A stretch of 64,000 nt of DNA, from contig NZ_VLKW01000004.1 of assembly GCF_007830495.1 (NCBI RefSeq), positions 124,001-188,000 on the forward strand, written 5' to 3'. Position 1 is the first letter of the stretch, and each line of letters starts with the position of its first letter. Position numbers and translations under genes: made by a program. Below are positions 18,704 to 29,700 of the stretch, piece by piece. Below the pieces are notes generated by a model. It was given only the letters and a program-made list of their open reading frames with translations, made no database searches and was not told the DNA's origin. This stretch comes from Pseudoduganella flava (GTDB lineage: Bacteria > Pseudomonadota > Gammaproteobacteria > Burkholderiales > Burkholderiaceae_D).

Positions 18704-19093
18704 ATGACTGAAACACGCACTCTGTATGACATCATCGGCGGCGCCGACAAGCTGCGCGCCATGGTGGACCGGTTTTACGACCTGATGGAACTGGAGCCGG
18801 AATTTGCCGGCATCCGGGCGATGCATCCGCCGTCCACGGACGGCTCGCGCGACAAGCTGTACTGGTTCCTGACGGGCTGGATGGGCGGGCCCGACCTGTA
18901 CCAGGAACAGTTCGGCCACCCGCGGCTGCGCGCGCGGCACCTGCCGTTCGCCGTCGGCTCGAGCGAACGCGACCAGTGGCTGCGGGCGATGGCGTGGGCG
19001 ATGGAAGACGTCGGCATCGACGAGGACCTGCGCCTGCGGCTGATGCAGTCGTTCTACCAGACGGCCGACTGGATGCGCAATAAAGCGGATTGA
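18704..19093 (+). CDS. Group II truncated hemoglobin
   Basis: The 129-residue haem protein of the truncated (2/2) globin family contains TLYDIIGGADKLRAMVDRFY, FLTGWMGGPDLYQEQFGHPRLRARHLPF, where the His of RARHLPF is the expected proximal ligand, and a Trp in the G-helix stretch DQWLRAMAWAMEDVG. Members bind O2 and NO and often help with nitrosative or low-oxygen stress. The FNR box fits this role. The start at 18704 matches the family; ATGs at 18692 and 18695 are close alternatives, and none has a good Shine-Dalgarno site. Confidence 0.92.
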   Translation: MTETRTLYDIIGGADKLRAMVDRFYDLMELEPEFAGIRAMHPPSTDGSRDKLYWFLTGWMGGPDLYQEQFGHPRLRARHLPFAVGSSERDQWLRAMAWAMEDVGIDEDLRLRLMQSFYQTADWMRNKAD

Positions 19094-19127
19094 TCGGCGC
19101 GAACTGAACAGCGCTCACTGAGGTCGG

Positions 19128-20378
19128 ATGGAATTCTATATCTTGCTGGTGCTGGCCGTGGCGATCCTCGCGGTCCAGATTGTCATTTTGTTACGTGGTA
19201 GCGGCGCCAGCCATGGCGCCGACCTGGGCGAGCGCCTGGAACGTGTCGAACGGGAAGTGCGGATGCAGCTGCAGGCCACGGCCCAGGCGCAGCGCCAGGA
19301 AATGAGCCACACGCTGGCGCAGGCGCATGCGGCCACCGTGCAGCAGCTGGACGGCATGCGCCGCCAGATCGAAGGCTTGACGGAGTCGAATGCGCGGCGC
19401 ATGGCCGAAGTGCGGATGACGCTGGAAACGCGCATCCGCGATTTGCAGACGGATAACTCGACGCGGCTGGAGGAAATGCGCCAGACGGTCGACGAGAAGC
19501 TGCACGCCACGCTGGAATCGCGGTTGACGGAATCGTTCCGGCAGGTGTCGGAACGGCTCGAACGGGTGCACCAGGGCCTGGGCGAAATGCAGCAGCTGGC
19601 GCTGGGCGTGGGCGACCTGAAGCGGGTACTGACGAACGTGAAGACGCGCGGCACGTGGGGCGAGGTGCAGCTGGAGATGTTGCTGGAGCAAGTGCTCACG
19701 CCTGACCAGTACGCGAAGAACGTCGAGACGGTGGCGGGCACGAATGCCCGGGTGGAATTCGCGCTGAAGCTGCCGGGCCAGAAGGAAGGCGCGGCGCCCG
19801 TGTGGATGCCGATCGACGCGAAGTTCCCGAAGGAGCAGTACGAGCGATTGCTGGAAGCGGCCGAGCGGGCCGATGCCGAGGGTGTCGCATTGGCCGGGCG
19901 CGAGCTGGAACGTGCCGTGCGCGGCGAGGCGAAGACGATCGCCGACAAATACCTGTGCCCGCCGCAGACGACGGATTTCGCGATCCTGTTCCTGCCGACG
20001 GAAGGGCTGTACGCGGAAGTGATGCGCCGCCCAGGGCTGGCGGACGAGCTGCAGCGCGTAAACCGGATCAGCATCGCCGGGCCGTCGACGCTGTCGGCGC
20101 TGCTGAACAGCCTGCAGATGGGCTTCCGCACGCTGGCGCTGGAAAAGCGCTCGTCGGAAGTGTGGCAGGTGCTGGGTGCCGTGAAGACGGAATTCGCCAA
20201 GTTCGGCGACGTACTGGCGGCCACCAAGACGACGCTGGAGCGGGCCGCGAAGAACATCGAGTCGGCCGAGGTGCGCAGCCGGCAGATGGCGCGCAAGCTG
20301 AAATCCGTCGAGGCGCTGCCCGCCGAGGCGGCGCAGATGCTGCTGGGCGCGGCCGAAGAGGATATCGGGGACCAATAA
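19128..20378 (+). CDS. rmuC: RmuC-family DNA recombination protein
   Basis: The 416-residue protein has an N-terminal membrane anchor ([18 protein letters not shown]), a long coiled coil (about residues 30-160), and a C-terminal nuclease-like core with [40 protein letters not shown] and [16 protein letters not shown]. The DAKFP string holds the PD-(D/E)xK-type residues of the family. RmuC limits inversions at short repeats in E. coli. It stands 34 nt after the globin gene and 19 nt before the CoA-transferase. Confidence 0.95.
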   Translation: MEFYILLVLAVAILAVQIVILLRGSGASHGADLGERLERVEREVRMQLQATAQAQRQEMSHTLAQAHAATVQQLDGMRRQIEGLTESNARRMAEVRMTLETRIRDLQTDNSTRLEEMRQTVDEKLHATLESRLTESFRQVSERLERVHQGLGEMQQLALGVGDLKRVLTNVKTRGTWGEVQLEMLLEQVLTPDQYAKNVETVAGTNARVEFALKLPGQKEGAAPVWMPIDAKFPKEQYERLLEAAERADAEGVALAGRELERAVRGEAKTIADKYLCPPQTTDFAILFLPTEGLYAEVMRRPGLADELQRVNRISIAGPSTLSALLNSLQMGFRTLALEKRSSEVWQVLGAVKTEFAKFGDVLAATKTTLERAAKNIESAEVRSRQMARKLKSVEALPAEAAQMLLGAAEEDIGDQ

Positions 20379-20397
20379 AATCAACGAGGAGGCTGCC

Positions 20398-21987
20398 ATG
20401 CCGTGCCATCGCAACAAGGTCGTCAGCAGTGCCGAGGCGGTGGGCAAGATAGGCGATGGCGTCACGGTCGCCACCGGCGGCTTTGTCGGCGTGGGCTTCC
20501 CGGAAAACCTCGCCGTCGCGCTGGAGCACCGCTTTACCTCATCCGGCGCGCCGCGCCACCTGACCTTGCTGTACGCGGCGGGGCAGGGCGATGGCCGCGA
20601 GCGCGGCTTGAACCACTTCGGTCACGACGGGCTCGTGCGGCGCGTGATCGGCGGCCACTGGGGCCTGGTGCCGCAGTTGCAGCGGCTGGCGATCGAGAAC
20701 CGCATCGAAGCGTACAACCTGCCGCAAGGCGTCATCAGCCAGCTGTTTCGCGATACCGCGGCCGGCAAGCCGGGCCTCTTAACGCACGTGGGCCTGGGCA
20801 CCTTCGTGGATCCGCGCCACGGCGGCGGCAAGGTGAATGCGCGCACCACCGAGGAGCTCGTCGAGCTCGTGACGCTGGGCGGGCGCGAGTGGCTGTTCTA
20901 CAAGGCGATCCCCGTCCACGTGGCGCTGATCCGCGGCACCACGGCCGACAGCGCCGGCAACGTGACGATGGAGCGCGAGGCACTGACGCTCGAAGCGCTG
21001 GCGCTGGCGATGGCCGCGCACAACAGCGGCGGCATCGTCATCGCGCAGGTCGAGCGCATCGCCGCGCGCGGCACGCTGCCGCCGCGGCAGGTGCGCATTC
21101 CCGGCATCCTCGTCGACTACGTCGTGCAGGCCGAGCGGCCGGAATACCATATGCAGACGTTCGCCACGCAGTACGACCCGGCCTATGCGGGCGAGCTGCG
21201 CGTGCCGCTGGACGGCGTGACGCCAATGCCGCTGTCGGCCCGCAAGGTGATCGCCCGGCGCGCGCTGATGGAGCTGGCCGACGGCGACGTCGTCAACCTT
21301 GGCATCGGCATGCCGGAAGGCGTGGCGGCCGTCGCCGCCGAGGAAGGCTCGCTCGAGCGTTTCACATTGACGGCGGAAGCGGGCGTCATCGGCGGCATGC
21401 CGGCCGGTGGCCTGAACTTCGGCGTGACCGTCAATCCCGATGCCGTCATCGACCAGCCCTACCAGTTCGATTTCTACGACGGCGGCGGGCTTGACGTGGC
21501 CGTGCTGGGCCTGGCGCAGGCGGACGGCAAGGGCAACCTGAACGTCAGCCGCTTCGGCAGCAAGCTGGCAGGCGCGGGCGGCTTCATCAACATCAGCCAG
21601 AGCGCCCGCAAGGTGGTGTTCGTCGGCACGTTCACGGCCGGCGACCTGGAAGTGGGCTTCGACGGCGGACGGCTGGCGATCCGGCGCGAAGGGGCGGCGC
21701 ACAAATTCGTGCGCGAGGTCGAGCAGCGCACCTACAGTGGCGTCGTCGCGCTGGAGCGCGGCCAGCAGGCGCTGTTCGTCACGGAGCGCTGCGTGTTCCG
21801 GCTCGTCAGCGAGGAAGGCCAGCCGGCACTGGAACTGATCGAAGTGGCACCCGGCATCGATGTCGAACGCGACATCCTCGCGCGGATGGATTTCCAGCCC
21901 CGCATCGCGGCCGGGCTGAAGACGATGGACGCGCGTTTGTTTGCGCCGCAACCGATGGCAAAATACGATTCAGTCAACAATACCTAG
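20398..21987 (+). CDS. Acyl-CoA:acetate/3-ketoacid CoA-transferase, fused alpha-beta (YdiF type)
   Basis: The 529-residue single-chain enzyme joins both class I CoA-transferase halves. The N-terminal half begins with ISSAEAV-like [20 protein letters not shown]. The C-terminal half has [15 protein letters not shown] and [18 protein letters not shown], where the Glu before AGVIGG is the expected catalytic residue forming the glutamyl-CoA intermediate. It transfers CoA between short-chain acyl-CoAs and carboxylates; the true substrate cannot be read from sequence. A strong GAGGAGG lies 6 nt before the ATG. It sits between rmuC and a VOC-family gene. Confidence 0.93.
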   Translation: MPCHRNKVVSSAEAVGKIGDGVTVATGGFVGVGFPENLAVALEHRFTSSGAPRHLTLLYAAGQGDGRERGLNHFGHDGLVRRVIGGHWGLVPQLQRLAIENRIEAYNLPQGVISQLFRDTAAGKPGLLTHVGLGTFVDPRHGGGKVNARTTEELVELVTLGGREWLFYKAIPVHVALIRGTTADSAGNVTMEREALTLEALALAMAAHNSGGIVIAQVERIAARGTLPPRQVRIPGILVDYVVQAERPEYHMQTFATQYDPAYAGELRVPLDGVTPMPLSARKVIARRALMELADGDVVNLGIGMPEGVAAVAAEEGSLERFTLTAEAGVIGGMPAGGLNFGVTVNPDAVIDQPYQFDFYDGGGLDVAVLGLAQADGKGNLNVSRFGSKLAGAGGFINISQSARKVVFVGTFTAGDLEVGFDGGRLAIRREGAAHKFVREVEQRTYSGVVALERGQQALFVTERCVFRLVSEEGQPALELIEVAPGIDVERDILARMDFQPRIAAGLKTMDARLFAPQPMAKYDSVNNT

Positions 21988-21998
21988 AGGAGACGGGA

Positions 21999-22391
21999 AT
22001 GCTCAATCACGTAATGGTCGGCGCGACCGACATCGAACGGTCGAAACGGTTTTACGATGCGGTGCTGGGCACGCTGGGCGCGGGCCAGCCGCTGCGCAAC
22101 GTGGCGGACTCGGGTCACGTGCGGTATTTCTACCGGCACGACGGCAGCAGCTTCTGCATCTCGGAGCCGATCAACGGCGAAGCGGCGTGCCCGGCGAACG
22201 GCGGCACGATCGGCTTCAAGTGCGCATCGCCGGAGCAGGTGAAGCTGTTCCACGACACGGCCGTGGCGCAGGGCGGCACGTCGATCGAACAGCCGCCGGG
22301 GCTGCGCGACGGCAGCCTCGGGCCGATGTATCTGGCCTATGTGCGCGATCCGGACGGCAACAAGCTGTGCGCGATCCACCGGCCCAAATAA
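21999..22391 (+). CDS. VOC-family (glyoxalase/bleomycin-resistance fold) protein
   Basis: This is a 130-residue single-module vicinal-oxygen-chelate protein: MLNHVMVGATDIERSKRFYD, then YLAYVRDPDGNKLCAIHR at the end. His4 and the terminal region are in the usual metal-ligand positions, though the final Glu of glyoxalase I is replaced by Cys-Ala (KLCAIH), so glyoxalase activity is unlikely. AGGAG precedes the ATG, 11 nt after the CoA-transferase stop. It is convergent with mobA-moeA, 6 nt away. Function unknown. Confidence 0.9.
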   Translation: MLNHVMVGATDIERSKRFYDAVLGTLGAGQPLRNVADSGHVRYFYRHDGSSFCISEPINGEAACPANGGTIGFKCASPEQVKLFHDTAVAQGGTSIEQPPGLRDGSLGPMYLAYVRDPDGNKLCAIHRPK

Positions 22392-22397
22392 GCTTTT

Positions 22398-24302
22398 TCA
22401 GACCAGCCCTTCGAACAGCAGCACGTCGACCGGCTCGCCGGCCGCGACGTTGCCGCGCTCGTCCGGCAGCACGACGATGCAGTTCGCTTCCGTCATCGAG
22501 CGCAGGATGCCCGAGCCTTGCGAGCCCGTGATGCGCACGCTGCGCGTGCCGTCCGGCTCCACGGTGAGGATGCCGCGCTGGAATTCCGTGCGGCCCGGCT
22601 TCTTGCGGATGGCCTCGAGCGAGCGGGCCTGCACGCGCAAGTCGGCCGGCGCGTCGGCACCCATCATCCGCAGCAGCGCGGGGCGGGCGAAGAAATAGAA
22701 CGACACCATCACGGCCACGGGATTGCCGGGCAGACCGAACAGGAAGGCGTCGCGCCCATGCGCTCCCACGCGGCCGAACGCCATCGGCCGCCCGGGGCGC
22801 ATGCCGATCGTCCAGAACGCCACTTCGCCGAGCCGCGCCATGATGTCGCGCGTGTAGTCGGCCGCGCCGGCCGACACGCCGCCGGACGTGACGATCGCGT
22901 CCGCGCTGGCGCACGCATCGACGAGCGCCGCTTCCAATGCATCCGGGTCGTCCTTGACGATGCCCATGTCCACCACCTCGCAGCCGAGGCGCGTCAGCAT
23001 GCCGTACAGGGTATAGCGGTTGCTGTCGTAGACGCAGCCTTGCGCCAGCGGTTCGCCGACCGAGCGCAGTTCGTCGCCGGTCGAGAAGAACGCCACGCGC
23101 AGCCGGCGCCGCACGGCCACTTCGGCAATGCCGAGCGACGCGATCAAGCCCAGGTCGGCGGGACGCAGCAGCTTGCCCGCCGTGAGGGCGGCGCGGCCTT
23201 CCATCAGGTCCTCGCCCTTGTGGCGGCGGTTGTCGCCGGGGCGCACGCTCTGCGGCGCGATCGTCACGCTGCCTTCCGTGATGCCGGCGGCGTGTTCCTG
23301 CGGCAGCACGGTGTCGCAGCCTTCCGGCATCACGGCCCCGGTCATGATCCGCACGCACTGGCCTCGTTCCGGCTTCAGGCCGGCGTTGCGGCCGGCGAAC
23401 ACGGTGCCGATCACTTCCAGCGTGGTGGGATGGACGTCGTCCAGCTGATCGCCGGCAAAGGCAAAGCCGTCCATCGCCGAATTGTCGTGGGCGGGCACGC
23501 TGATCGGCGACACGATGTCGGCGGCCAGCACGCGGCCCAGCGCGGCGCGCAGCGCGACCTTCTCGACGCCGCGCACGGGCCGTACGAAGTCGCCGATGAT
23601 CCGCTGCGCCTGGCGCACCGGCACGGCATGCGGGTCGTAGCCGGGCAGGGCGCCCGTCACGTCGGCCAGGCGGGGAGCGGAGACGCCGGCTTCCTCTCGC
23701 TGCAGGTCTTCCAGCGTATCGATGTCACGGAACGCGGCCGCATCGGTGAACAGCACTTCGGCGACGCGCAGGCCGCCATGCCAGCCGTCCATGCGGCGCC
23801 CGCCGCCCGCCAGGTAGGCATCCAGGCGCGGCAGCACGCTCGTCTTCATCAGCGAGAACACGGGGTGCGGCTGCTTGTGCGCGGCGCCCGCTTCGTCCGC
23901 TTCCATCGTCACGGCCAGCGCCAGGTCGGCATCTTGCGCAACGAGCGCTTCGTGCAGCCGCTGCACCAGGTCTTCCGGCAGGAACGGGCAGTCGCATGGC
24001 GCCGTTGCCAGCAGCGGCGCGGACGTGTGCCGCAAGCCCGTCTGCAGGCCGGCCAGCGGGCCTTCGAAGCCCGTCAGTTCGTCGGCCAGCACCGGTGCGC
24101 CGAGGGCGGCATAGCCGTCGGCATTGCGGTTCGCATTGATCGTCACGTCGGTGACCTGCGGGGCGAAGCGGCGCAGCACGTGCGCGGCCAAGGTGGCGCC
24201 GCGGAACGGCTGCAGGCCCTTGTCGACGCGGCCCATGCGCGTGCCGCGGCCACCGGCCAGGATCAGTCCATGGATCGCGCCGGTGGCGTCGTGCTTGCTC
24301 AA
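22398..24302 (-). CDS. MobA-MoeA fusion: molybdenum cofactor guanylyltransferase plus molybdopterin molybdenumtransferase
   Basis: One 634-residue open frame joins two cofactor enzymes. Residues 1-204 are MobA (LILAGGRGTRMGRVDKG, TAPCDCPFLPEDLV, DGWHGG), which makes the guanine dinucleotide form of the cofactor. Residues 213-634 are MoeA, which inserts molybdate (AHDNSAMDGFAF, RIMTGAVMPEGCDTVLPQE, TSGGVSAGAADYTRDI, FGLPGNPVAVMVSF). No stop codon or Met lies at the junction near 23690. The start is a TTG with GGAGG 5 nt upstream, one base after the moaA stop, so it is coupled to moaA. These are normally separate genes. Confidence 0.92.
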   Translation of the reverse strand: MSKHDATGAIHGLILAGGRGTRMGRVDKGLQPFRGATLAAHVLRRFAPQVTDVTINANRNADGYAALGAPVLADELTGFEGPLAGLQTGLRHTSAPLLATAPCDCPFLPEDLVQRLHEALVAQDADLALAVTMEADEAGAAHKQPHPVFSLMKTSVLPRLDAYLAGGGRRMDGWHGGLRVAEVLFTDAAAFRDIDTLEDLQREEAGVSAPRLADVTGALPGYDPHAVPVRQAQRIIGDFVRPVRGVEKVALRAALGRVLAADIVSPISVPAHDNSAMDGFAFAGDQLDDVHPTTLEVIGTVFAGRNAGLKPERGQCVRIMTGAVMPEGCDTVLPQEHAAGITEGSVTIAPQSVRPGDNRRHKGEDLMEGRAALTAGKLLRPADLGLIASLGIAEVAVRRRLRVAFFSTGDELRSVGEPLAQGCVYDSNRYTLYGMLTRLGCEVVDMGIVKDDPDALEAALVDACASADAIVTSGGVSAGAADYTRDIMARLGEVAFWTIGMRPGRPMAFGRVGAHGRDAFLFGLPGNPVAVMVSFYFFARPALLRMMGADAPADLRVQARSLEAIRKKPGRTEFQRGILTVEPDGTRSVRITGSQGSGILRSMTEANCIVVLPDERGNVAAGEPVDVLLFEGLV

Positions 24303-24303
24303 A

Positions 24304-25416
24304 TCACCCTCCAATGTATGACATCTCGACCTTGCGCGCGGCCGTGCGCGCCAGGCCGTCCGTGTTAATCGTGCGCAGCTCCGAATAACGGTCGCCGCGC
24401 ACGCGCCACAACTCGCCGATCGCGGCGGACAGCTCGGCATCGCTGTGCCCTTCGCGCAGCAGCGCCCGCAGGTCGTGGCCCTGCGTCGCGAACAGGCAGG
24501 TGTACAGTTTGCCTTCGGTCGACAGGCGCGCCCGCGTGCAGTCGCGGCAGAACGCCTGCGTGACGCTGGAGATTACACCGATTTCGCCGCCGCCGTCCGT
24601 GTAGCGCCAGCGCGCCGCCGTCTCGCCCGTATAGTTCGGGTCGATGGCGGCCAGCGGCATCTCGGCGCCGATGCGGCGCACGATCTCGGCGGACGGGATC
24701 ACGTCCTTCATGTTCCAGCCGTTCGACGCGCCCACGTCCATGAACTCGATGAAGCGCAGGATGTGCGGGGTGTTCCTGAAGTGCCGCGCCATCGGCAGGA
24801 TTTCCTGCTCGTTCATGCCCGCCTTAACGACCATGTTGACCTTGATCGGCCCCAGCCCCGCATCGTACGCAGCCTCGATGCCTTCGAGCACATCGGCAAC
24901 GGCGAAGTCGACGTCGTTCATCGCCCGGAACGTCGCATCGTCCAGCGCATCGAGCGACACCGTCACGCGTTGCAGGCCCGCTTCCTTCAGCGCCTTGGCC
25001 TTGCGCGCGAGCAGCGAACCGTTGGTCGTCAACGTCAGGTCGAGCGGCTTGCCGTCGACGGTCGTCAGTTGCGCCAGCATCTCGATCAGGCGCTCGATGT
25101 TCTTGCGCAGCAGCGGCTCGCCGCCCGTCAGGCGGATCTTCTCGACGCCGTGCGCGACGAACTGGCGCGCCACGCGGGCGATCTCCTCGAACGTCAGCAG
25201 CGACGAGTGGGGCAGGTACTGGTAATCCTTGTCGAACACTTCCTTCGGCATGCAGTACACGCAGCGGAAGTTGCAGCGGTCCGTGATCGAGATGCGCAAG
25301 TCGCGCAGCGGCCGCGCCAGGCGATCGCGTACCTCGCCCGTCGGCGGGGCGAGGTCGGCAGGGATCGTCAGCGGCTTGCTGCGGCCGTCGGACAGGATGA
25401 TGATCTTCTCGGTCAT
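24304..25416 (-). CDS. moaA: GTP 3',8-cyclase MoaA
   Basis: This radical-SAM enzyme carries out the first step of molybdenum cofactor synthesis (GTP to cyclic pyranopterin precursor with MoaC). The SAM cluster motif is C48-x3-C52-x2-C55 (CNFRCVYC), followed by [13 protein letters not shown]. The second cluster cysteines are in [12 protein letters not shown] and YTCLFA. The conserved C-terminal Gly-Gly is present (MSYIGG). 370 residues is normal with a short N-terminal extension. Its last codons form the ribosome binding site for the fused mobA-moeA gene. No clear Shine-Dalgarno precedes its own ATG. Confidence 0.97.
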   Translation of the reverse strand: MTEKIIILSDGRSKPLTIPADLAPPTGEVRDRLARPLRDLRISITDRCNFRCVYCMPKEVFDKDYQYLPHSSLLTFEEIARVARQFVAHGVEKIRLTGGEPLLRKNIERLIEMLAQLTTVDGKPLDLTLTTNGSLLARKAKALKEAGLQRVTVSLDALDDATFRAMNDVDFAVADVLEGIEAAYDAGLGPIKVNMVVKAGMNEQEILPMARHFRNTPHILRFIEFMDVGASNGWNMKDVIPSAEIVRRIGAEMPLAAIDPNYTGETAARWRYTDGGGEIGVISSVTQAFCRDCTRARLSTEGKLYTCLFATQGHDLRALLREGHSDAELSAAIGELWRVRGDRYSELRTINTDGLARTAARKVEMSYIGG

Positions 25417-25452
25417 TACGTAAACTGCATTAAAGCGTTGATTCCACAGGCA

Positions 25453-26751
25453 TTACGATAGCACGAGGCCAGCAATCGCACAGCCGATGAGCAGCTTCAC
25501 GGTGCCGATTTGCCAGCGCAGCAACGCCAGTGCCGCCACGGCAGCGATCGCGACGGCGGGCCAGTCCCAGCTGGCGCCCGGATGAAACACATGCCGGCCG
25601 AAAAACACGGCAAGGCTGGCGATGACGCCGACCACGGCGGCCGAGATCGCCGTCAGGGGAGCCGTCATCCGGATGTCGCCGCGGCTCGCCTCGACCAGCG
25701 GCCCGCCGGCCAGGATGAAGATGAACGACGGCACGAACGTGAACCACGTGGCCACGACGGCGCCGGCGATGCCCGACACGGCCAGGCTGCCCAGCGGCGC
25801 ATGGGTCCAGCCGCCGACGAAGCCGACAAAAGCGTTCACCATGATCAGCGGCCCGGGCGTCGTTTCGCCGAGCGCCAGGCCGTCGATCATCTGCGCCGGC
25901 GTCAGCCAGTGATACGTCTCGACGCCGCCTTGCACGACATACGGCAGCACCGCGTAGGCGCCGCCGAACGTCAGCAGCGCCGCCTTCGTGAAGAACCAGC
26001 CCATCTGCGCCAGCGGCCGTTGCATGCCGGTGGCCCAGGCCAACGCTAGCCAGCTGCCGGCCAGGACGCCCGCGCCCGCCGAGGACGTGACGAACAGCCT
26101 GCGCCAGCCGAAGCGGGCGTGGGCCGGCGTCGGCGTGTCGTCGTCGATCAGGGCCGGGCCGTAGCCGGCGGCCGCACCGCCATGGCCCGCGCCGCCGGGC
26201 GCGAAGGCCTGCGGCCGGAGACGGCCACCCAGCCAGCCGAGCGCGGCGGCACCCAGCACGATGGCGGGGAACGGCACGTCCAGCACGATGGCGGCAAACG
26301 ACGCGCAGGCGAGGGCGATCAGCGGGCCGTTGCGCAAGGTGCGCTTGCCGAGCCGCCAGGCGGCGGCCAGCACGAGCGCGACGACGGCCGGCTTGATTCC
26401 GTACAGCACAGCGGCGATCGCCGGCACGTGACCATACGCCAGGTAGACCCACGACAGCCCGATCAGGATCAGCAGCGACGGCAGCACGAACAGCACCCCG
26501 GCAACGATACCGCCCCAGGCGCGATGCAGCAGCCAGCCGATGTAGACGGCCAGCTGGGTCGCTTCCGGGCCCGGCAGCAGCATGCAATAGTTCAGCGCAT
26601 GCAGGAAGCGCTGCTCGGAGATCCAGCGGCGCCGCTCGACAAGCTCGGCATGCATCAGCGCGATCTGGCCGGCTGGGCCGCCGAAACTGATGAAACCCAG
26701 CTTCAGCCAGTAGCGCAGCGCGGTGAGGAAGGGGACGGTGTCGGGTGCCAT
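25453..26751 (-). CDS. chrA: Chromate efflux transporter ChrA (CHR family)
   Basis: This is a 432-residue long-chain CHR transporter made of two homologous membrane halves. The N-terminal half has LGFISFGGPAGQIALMH and LLPGPEATQLAVYIGWLLH. The C-terminal half has FTKAALLTFGGAYAVLPYVV and LGETTPGPLIMVNAFVGFVGG. It extrudes chromate (a sulfate analogue) by proton-coupled transport. It lies upstream of moaA on the same strand with a 36-nt gap; the neighbourhood of two oxyanion-related functions may be chance. No chrB-type regulator is present. Confidence 0.93.
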   Translation of the reverse strand: MAPDTVPFLTALRYWLKLGFISFGGPAGQIALMHAELVERRRWISEQRFLHALNYCMLLPGPEATQLAVYIGWLLHRAWGGIVAGVLFVLPSLLILIGLSWVYLAYGHVPAIAAVLYGIKPAVVALVLAAAWRLGKRTLRNGPLIALACASFAAIVLDVPFPAIVLGAAALGWLGGRLRPQAFAPGGAGHGGAAAGYGPALIDDDTPTPAHARFGWRRLFVTSSAGAGVLAGSWLALAWATGMQRPLAQMGWFFTKAALLTFGGAYAVLPYVVQGGVETYHWLTPAQMIDGLALGETTPGPLIMVNAFVGFVGGWTHAPLGSLAVSGIAGAVVATWFTFVPSFIFILAGGPLVEASRGDIRMTAPLTAISAAVVGVIASLAVFFGRHVFHPGASWDWPAVAIAAVAALALLRWQIGTVKLLIGCAIAGLVLS

Positions 26752-26756
26752 GGATA

Positions 26757-26787
26757 AAAAAAGGGAAGCTCGCGCTTCCCTTTTTGT
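26757..26787. terminator. Bidirectional-looking intrinsic terminator after rne
   Basis: AAAAAAAGGGAAGC-TCGC-GCTTCCCTTTTTG: a 7-bp GC-containing stem extended by A/T pairing. The T tract suits rne on the minus strand. It sits 10 nt after the rne stop and just before the chrA start codon, insulating chrA from rne read-through. Confidence 0.9.
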
Positions 26788-26796
26788 TCGCCGTTA

Positions 26797-29700
26797 TCAG
26801 CGTCGGGTATCGACCTGGACCAGCGGTTCGTCGGCGACAGGCGGCGCCGGCTTGCGCACACGGCGCGGACGCGCCGGTTGCGCTTCCTGCGCAGCCGCTT
26901 CCTGGGCAGCGCGCAGCTTGGCCGGATCCGTTGCCGCCATCTGCAGGCCGGCGGCCGCGAGGATCGCGTCCAGGTTGGCCGGCGGGGCGGCTGGTGCCGG
27001 TGCCGAAACTGGCGCCGGGGCAGGTGCCGGCGCAGCGGCTTGGACCACTGGCTCGGCAGGTGCGGCCTCGGCAGGTGCTGCCACCGGTTGCGGCGTCACC
27101 GCCACGGCTTCCTCGGCGACTGCCTCGGCCGTTGCCACTTCGGCGGCGGCCGGTTCGGTCACGACCGCGGTCTCGGCCTGCTCTGCAGCTGCCGGAGCGG
27201 GGGCCGGAGCAGCAGCCACAGGCAGCGGCTCGGCAGCCGGGGCTTGCACGATTTCCGCTTCGGCCGGTTCGACGGCAACCGGTGCAGGTTCGGCAACCGG
27301 TGCGGGCTGGGCAACCGGTGCGGCAACCGGCGCAATCACCGGAGCAGCCTCGGCGACCGGCTCGGCGACCGGCGCGGCAGCTTGGTGCTGGACCGGCTCC
27401 GGCGTCTCAGGTGCCTGTGCGACAGCCTCGATCGCCTCGGCGGCCGCGGCCACCGGTTCGACTTGCGTGGCCACCGGTGCGGCTTGCGGCTTGCTTGCCT
27501 CGGCGGCATCCTCACGGGCGGCCACGTCGGCTTCCTGCGTCACGACGGCCTCCGTGGCGGCGATGATGCCGTCGCCTTCGGCCGCGGTCATTTCACCGTC
27601 GGCGTTTTCCATGCCCTCGACACCGTCGCGGTCACGGCGGTTACGGTTGCGACCGCCACGACGGCGGCGGCGGCGCGGCTCGTCGCCGCCTTCGCCCGCT
27701 TCCAGTTCCTCGCCTTCGACACCCGGGGCGCCGGCGGATTTCACCAGGCCAGGCGCTTCGGTGGCGGTGCCGACCGGGCCGACGCCGGCCGCGGCCAGCG
27801 CCAGTTCCTCGGCCTTTGCTTCGGCCGGCTGGGCTTTCGGTTCACGCGGCTCGCGCGGTTCACGCGGCGGGCGCGGCTCACGCGGTTCGCGTTGTTCGCG
27901 CGGCGCACGTTCGGCACGTTCCGGACGCTCGGCGCGTTCGGCTCGTTCAGCACGCGGTGCCGGTGCGCCGTCGGCGGCTTCCAGCTTCGCATCCAGCTTC
28001 GTGTCCAGCTTCTCGGCCTTGTCGCCTTTTTCCAGCTTCTCGCGCGGTTCACGCGGCGGGCGCGGCGGACGGGCCGGGCGGGCTTCCGCTGCCGGCTTCA
28101 CCGCGTCCTCGCGGCCTTCCTCGCGGGCACCCTTCGGGCCACGGCCACGGCCGCGCGCGGCACGGCCGTTCTTGTCGGCGCGCTCGGCAGGCGCGGCGGC
28201 CGGCTTCGTCACGATCGCCGGGGCGGCCGGCGGTGCCGGTTCCTCGGTCCTGCCGGTCAACAGCGACATCAGCTTGGCGAAGAAGCCTTTCGGCGCGGCG
28301 GCCGGGGCGGGCGCGGCAGCGGCGGGCGCGGCGGCCTTGACCGGTTCCGGCGCAGGCGTGCGGTCGACCATCGGGGCAGGCTGGCTCGGCGTGATCGTCT
28401 TGACGACGGCTTCCTGGCGCGGCTTCTGCTCTTCCTTCTGGCGCTTCGCGAAGCTCATGTCCGTCTCGGCCTGCTCGGCCATCGTGTAGCTGGCGGCCAC
28501 GTCTTCCAGGCGCGGATCGTCGTGCTTGATGCGCTCGAGCTTGTAATGCGGCGTGTCCAGGTGCTTGTTCGGCACAAGGATCACGGTGATGCGGTGGCGG
28601 TTCTCGATCTTCAGCACTTCGCCGCGCTTTTCGTTCAGCAGGAACGCGGCCACGTCGACCGGCACCTGCACGTGGATCGCGGCGCTGTTTTCCTTCATCG
28701 CCTCTTCCTGGATGATGCGCAGCACCTGCAGGGCGGACGATTCCGTATCGCGGATGTGTCCGGTGCCGGAGCAGCGCGGGCACGTCACGTGCGAACCTTC
28801 GGACAGCGAAGGGCGCAGGCGCTGGCGCGACAGTTCCATCAGGCCGAAGCGGGAAATCTTGCCCATCTGGACGCGCGCACGGTCGTGGTGCAGCGCGTCC
28901 TTCAGGCGCTGTTCCACTTCGCGCTGGTTCTTCGACACTTCCATGTCGATGAAGTCGATGACGATCAGGCCGCCCAGGTCGCGCAGGCGCAGCTGGCGCG
29001 CCACTTCCTCGGCCGCTTCGCAGTTCGTGTGGAAGGCGGTCGTCTCGATGTCGGAGCCGCGCGTGGCGCGCGCCGAGTTGACGTCGACGGAAACAAGGGC
29101 TTCGGTGTGGTCGATGACGATGGCGCCGCCGGATGGCAGCGGCACGGTACGCGAGTATGCCGTCTCGATCTGGTGTTCGATCTGGAAGCGGGAGAACAGC
29201 GGCACGTCGTCGCTGTAGCGCTTCACGCGGTGCACCATGTCGGGCATCACGTGGCTCATGAACTGGTGCGCTTGTTCGTAGATCTCGTCCGTATCGATCA
29301 GGATCTCGCCGATATCGGGCTGGAAGTAATCACGGATCGCGCGGATCACGAGCGAGCTTTCCTGGTAGATCAGGAAGGCGCCGGAAGCGGCTTTCGACGC
29401 GCCTTCGATCGCGCGCCACAGTTGCATCAGGTAATTCAAGTCCCACTGCAGCTCTTCGACCGTGCGGCCGATGCCTGCGGTGCGGGCGATCACGGACATG
29501 CCTTGCGGCAAGTCCAGCTTGTCCATCGTTTCGCGCAGTTCCTGGCGTTCCTCGCCTTCGACACGGCGCGACACGCCGCCGCCGCGCGGGTTGTTCGGCA
29601 TCAGCACGAGGTAGCGGCCGGCCAGCGAGATGAACGAGGTCAGGGCGGCGCCCTTGTTGCCGCGCTCTTCCTTTTCCACCTGGACGACGATTTCCTGGCC

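Noticed and set aside
26723..28489. Ser/Ala-rich long frame opposite the rne C-terminal half
   Set aside because: Low-complexity shadow of the Ala/Pro/Glu-rich RNase E tail.
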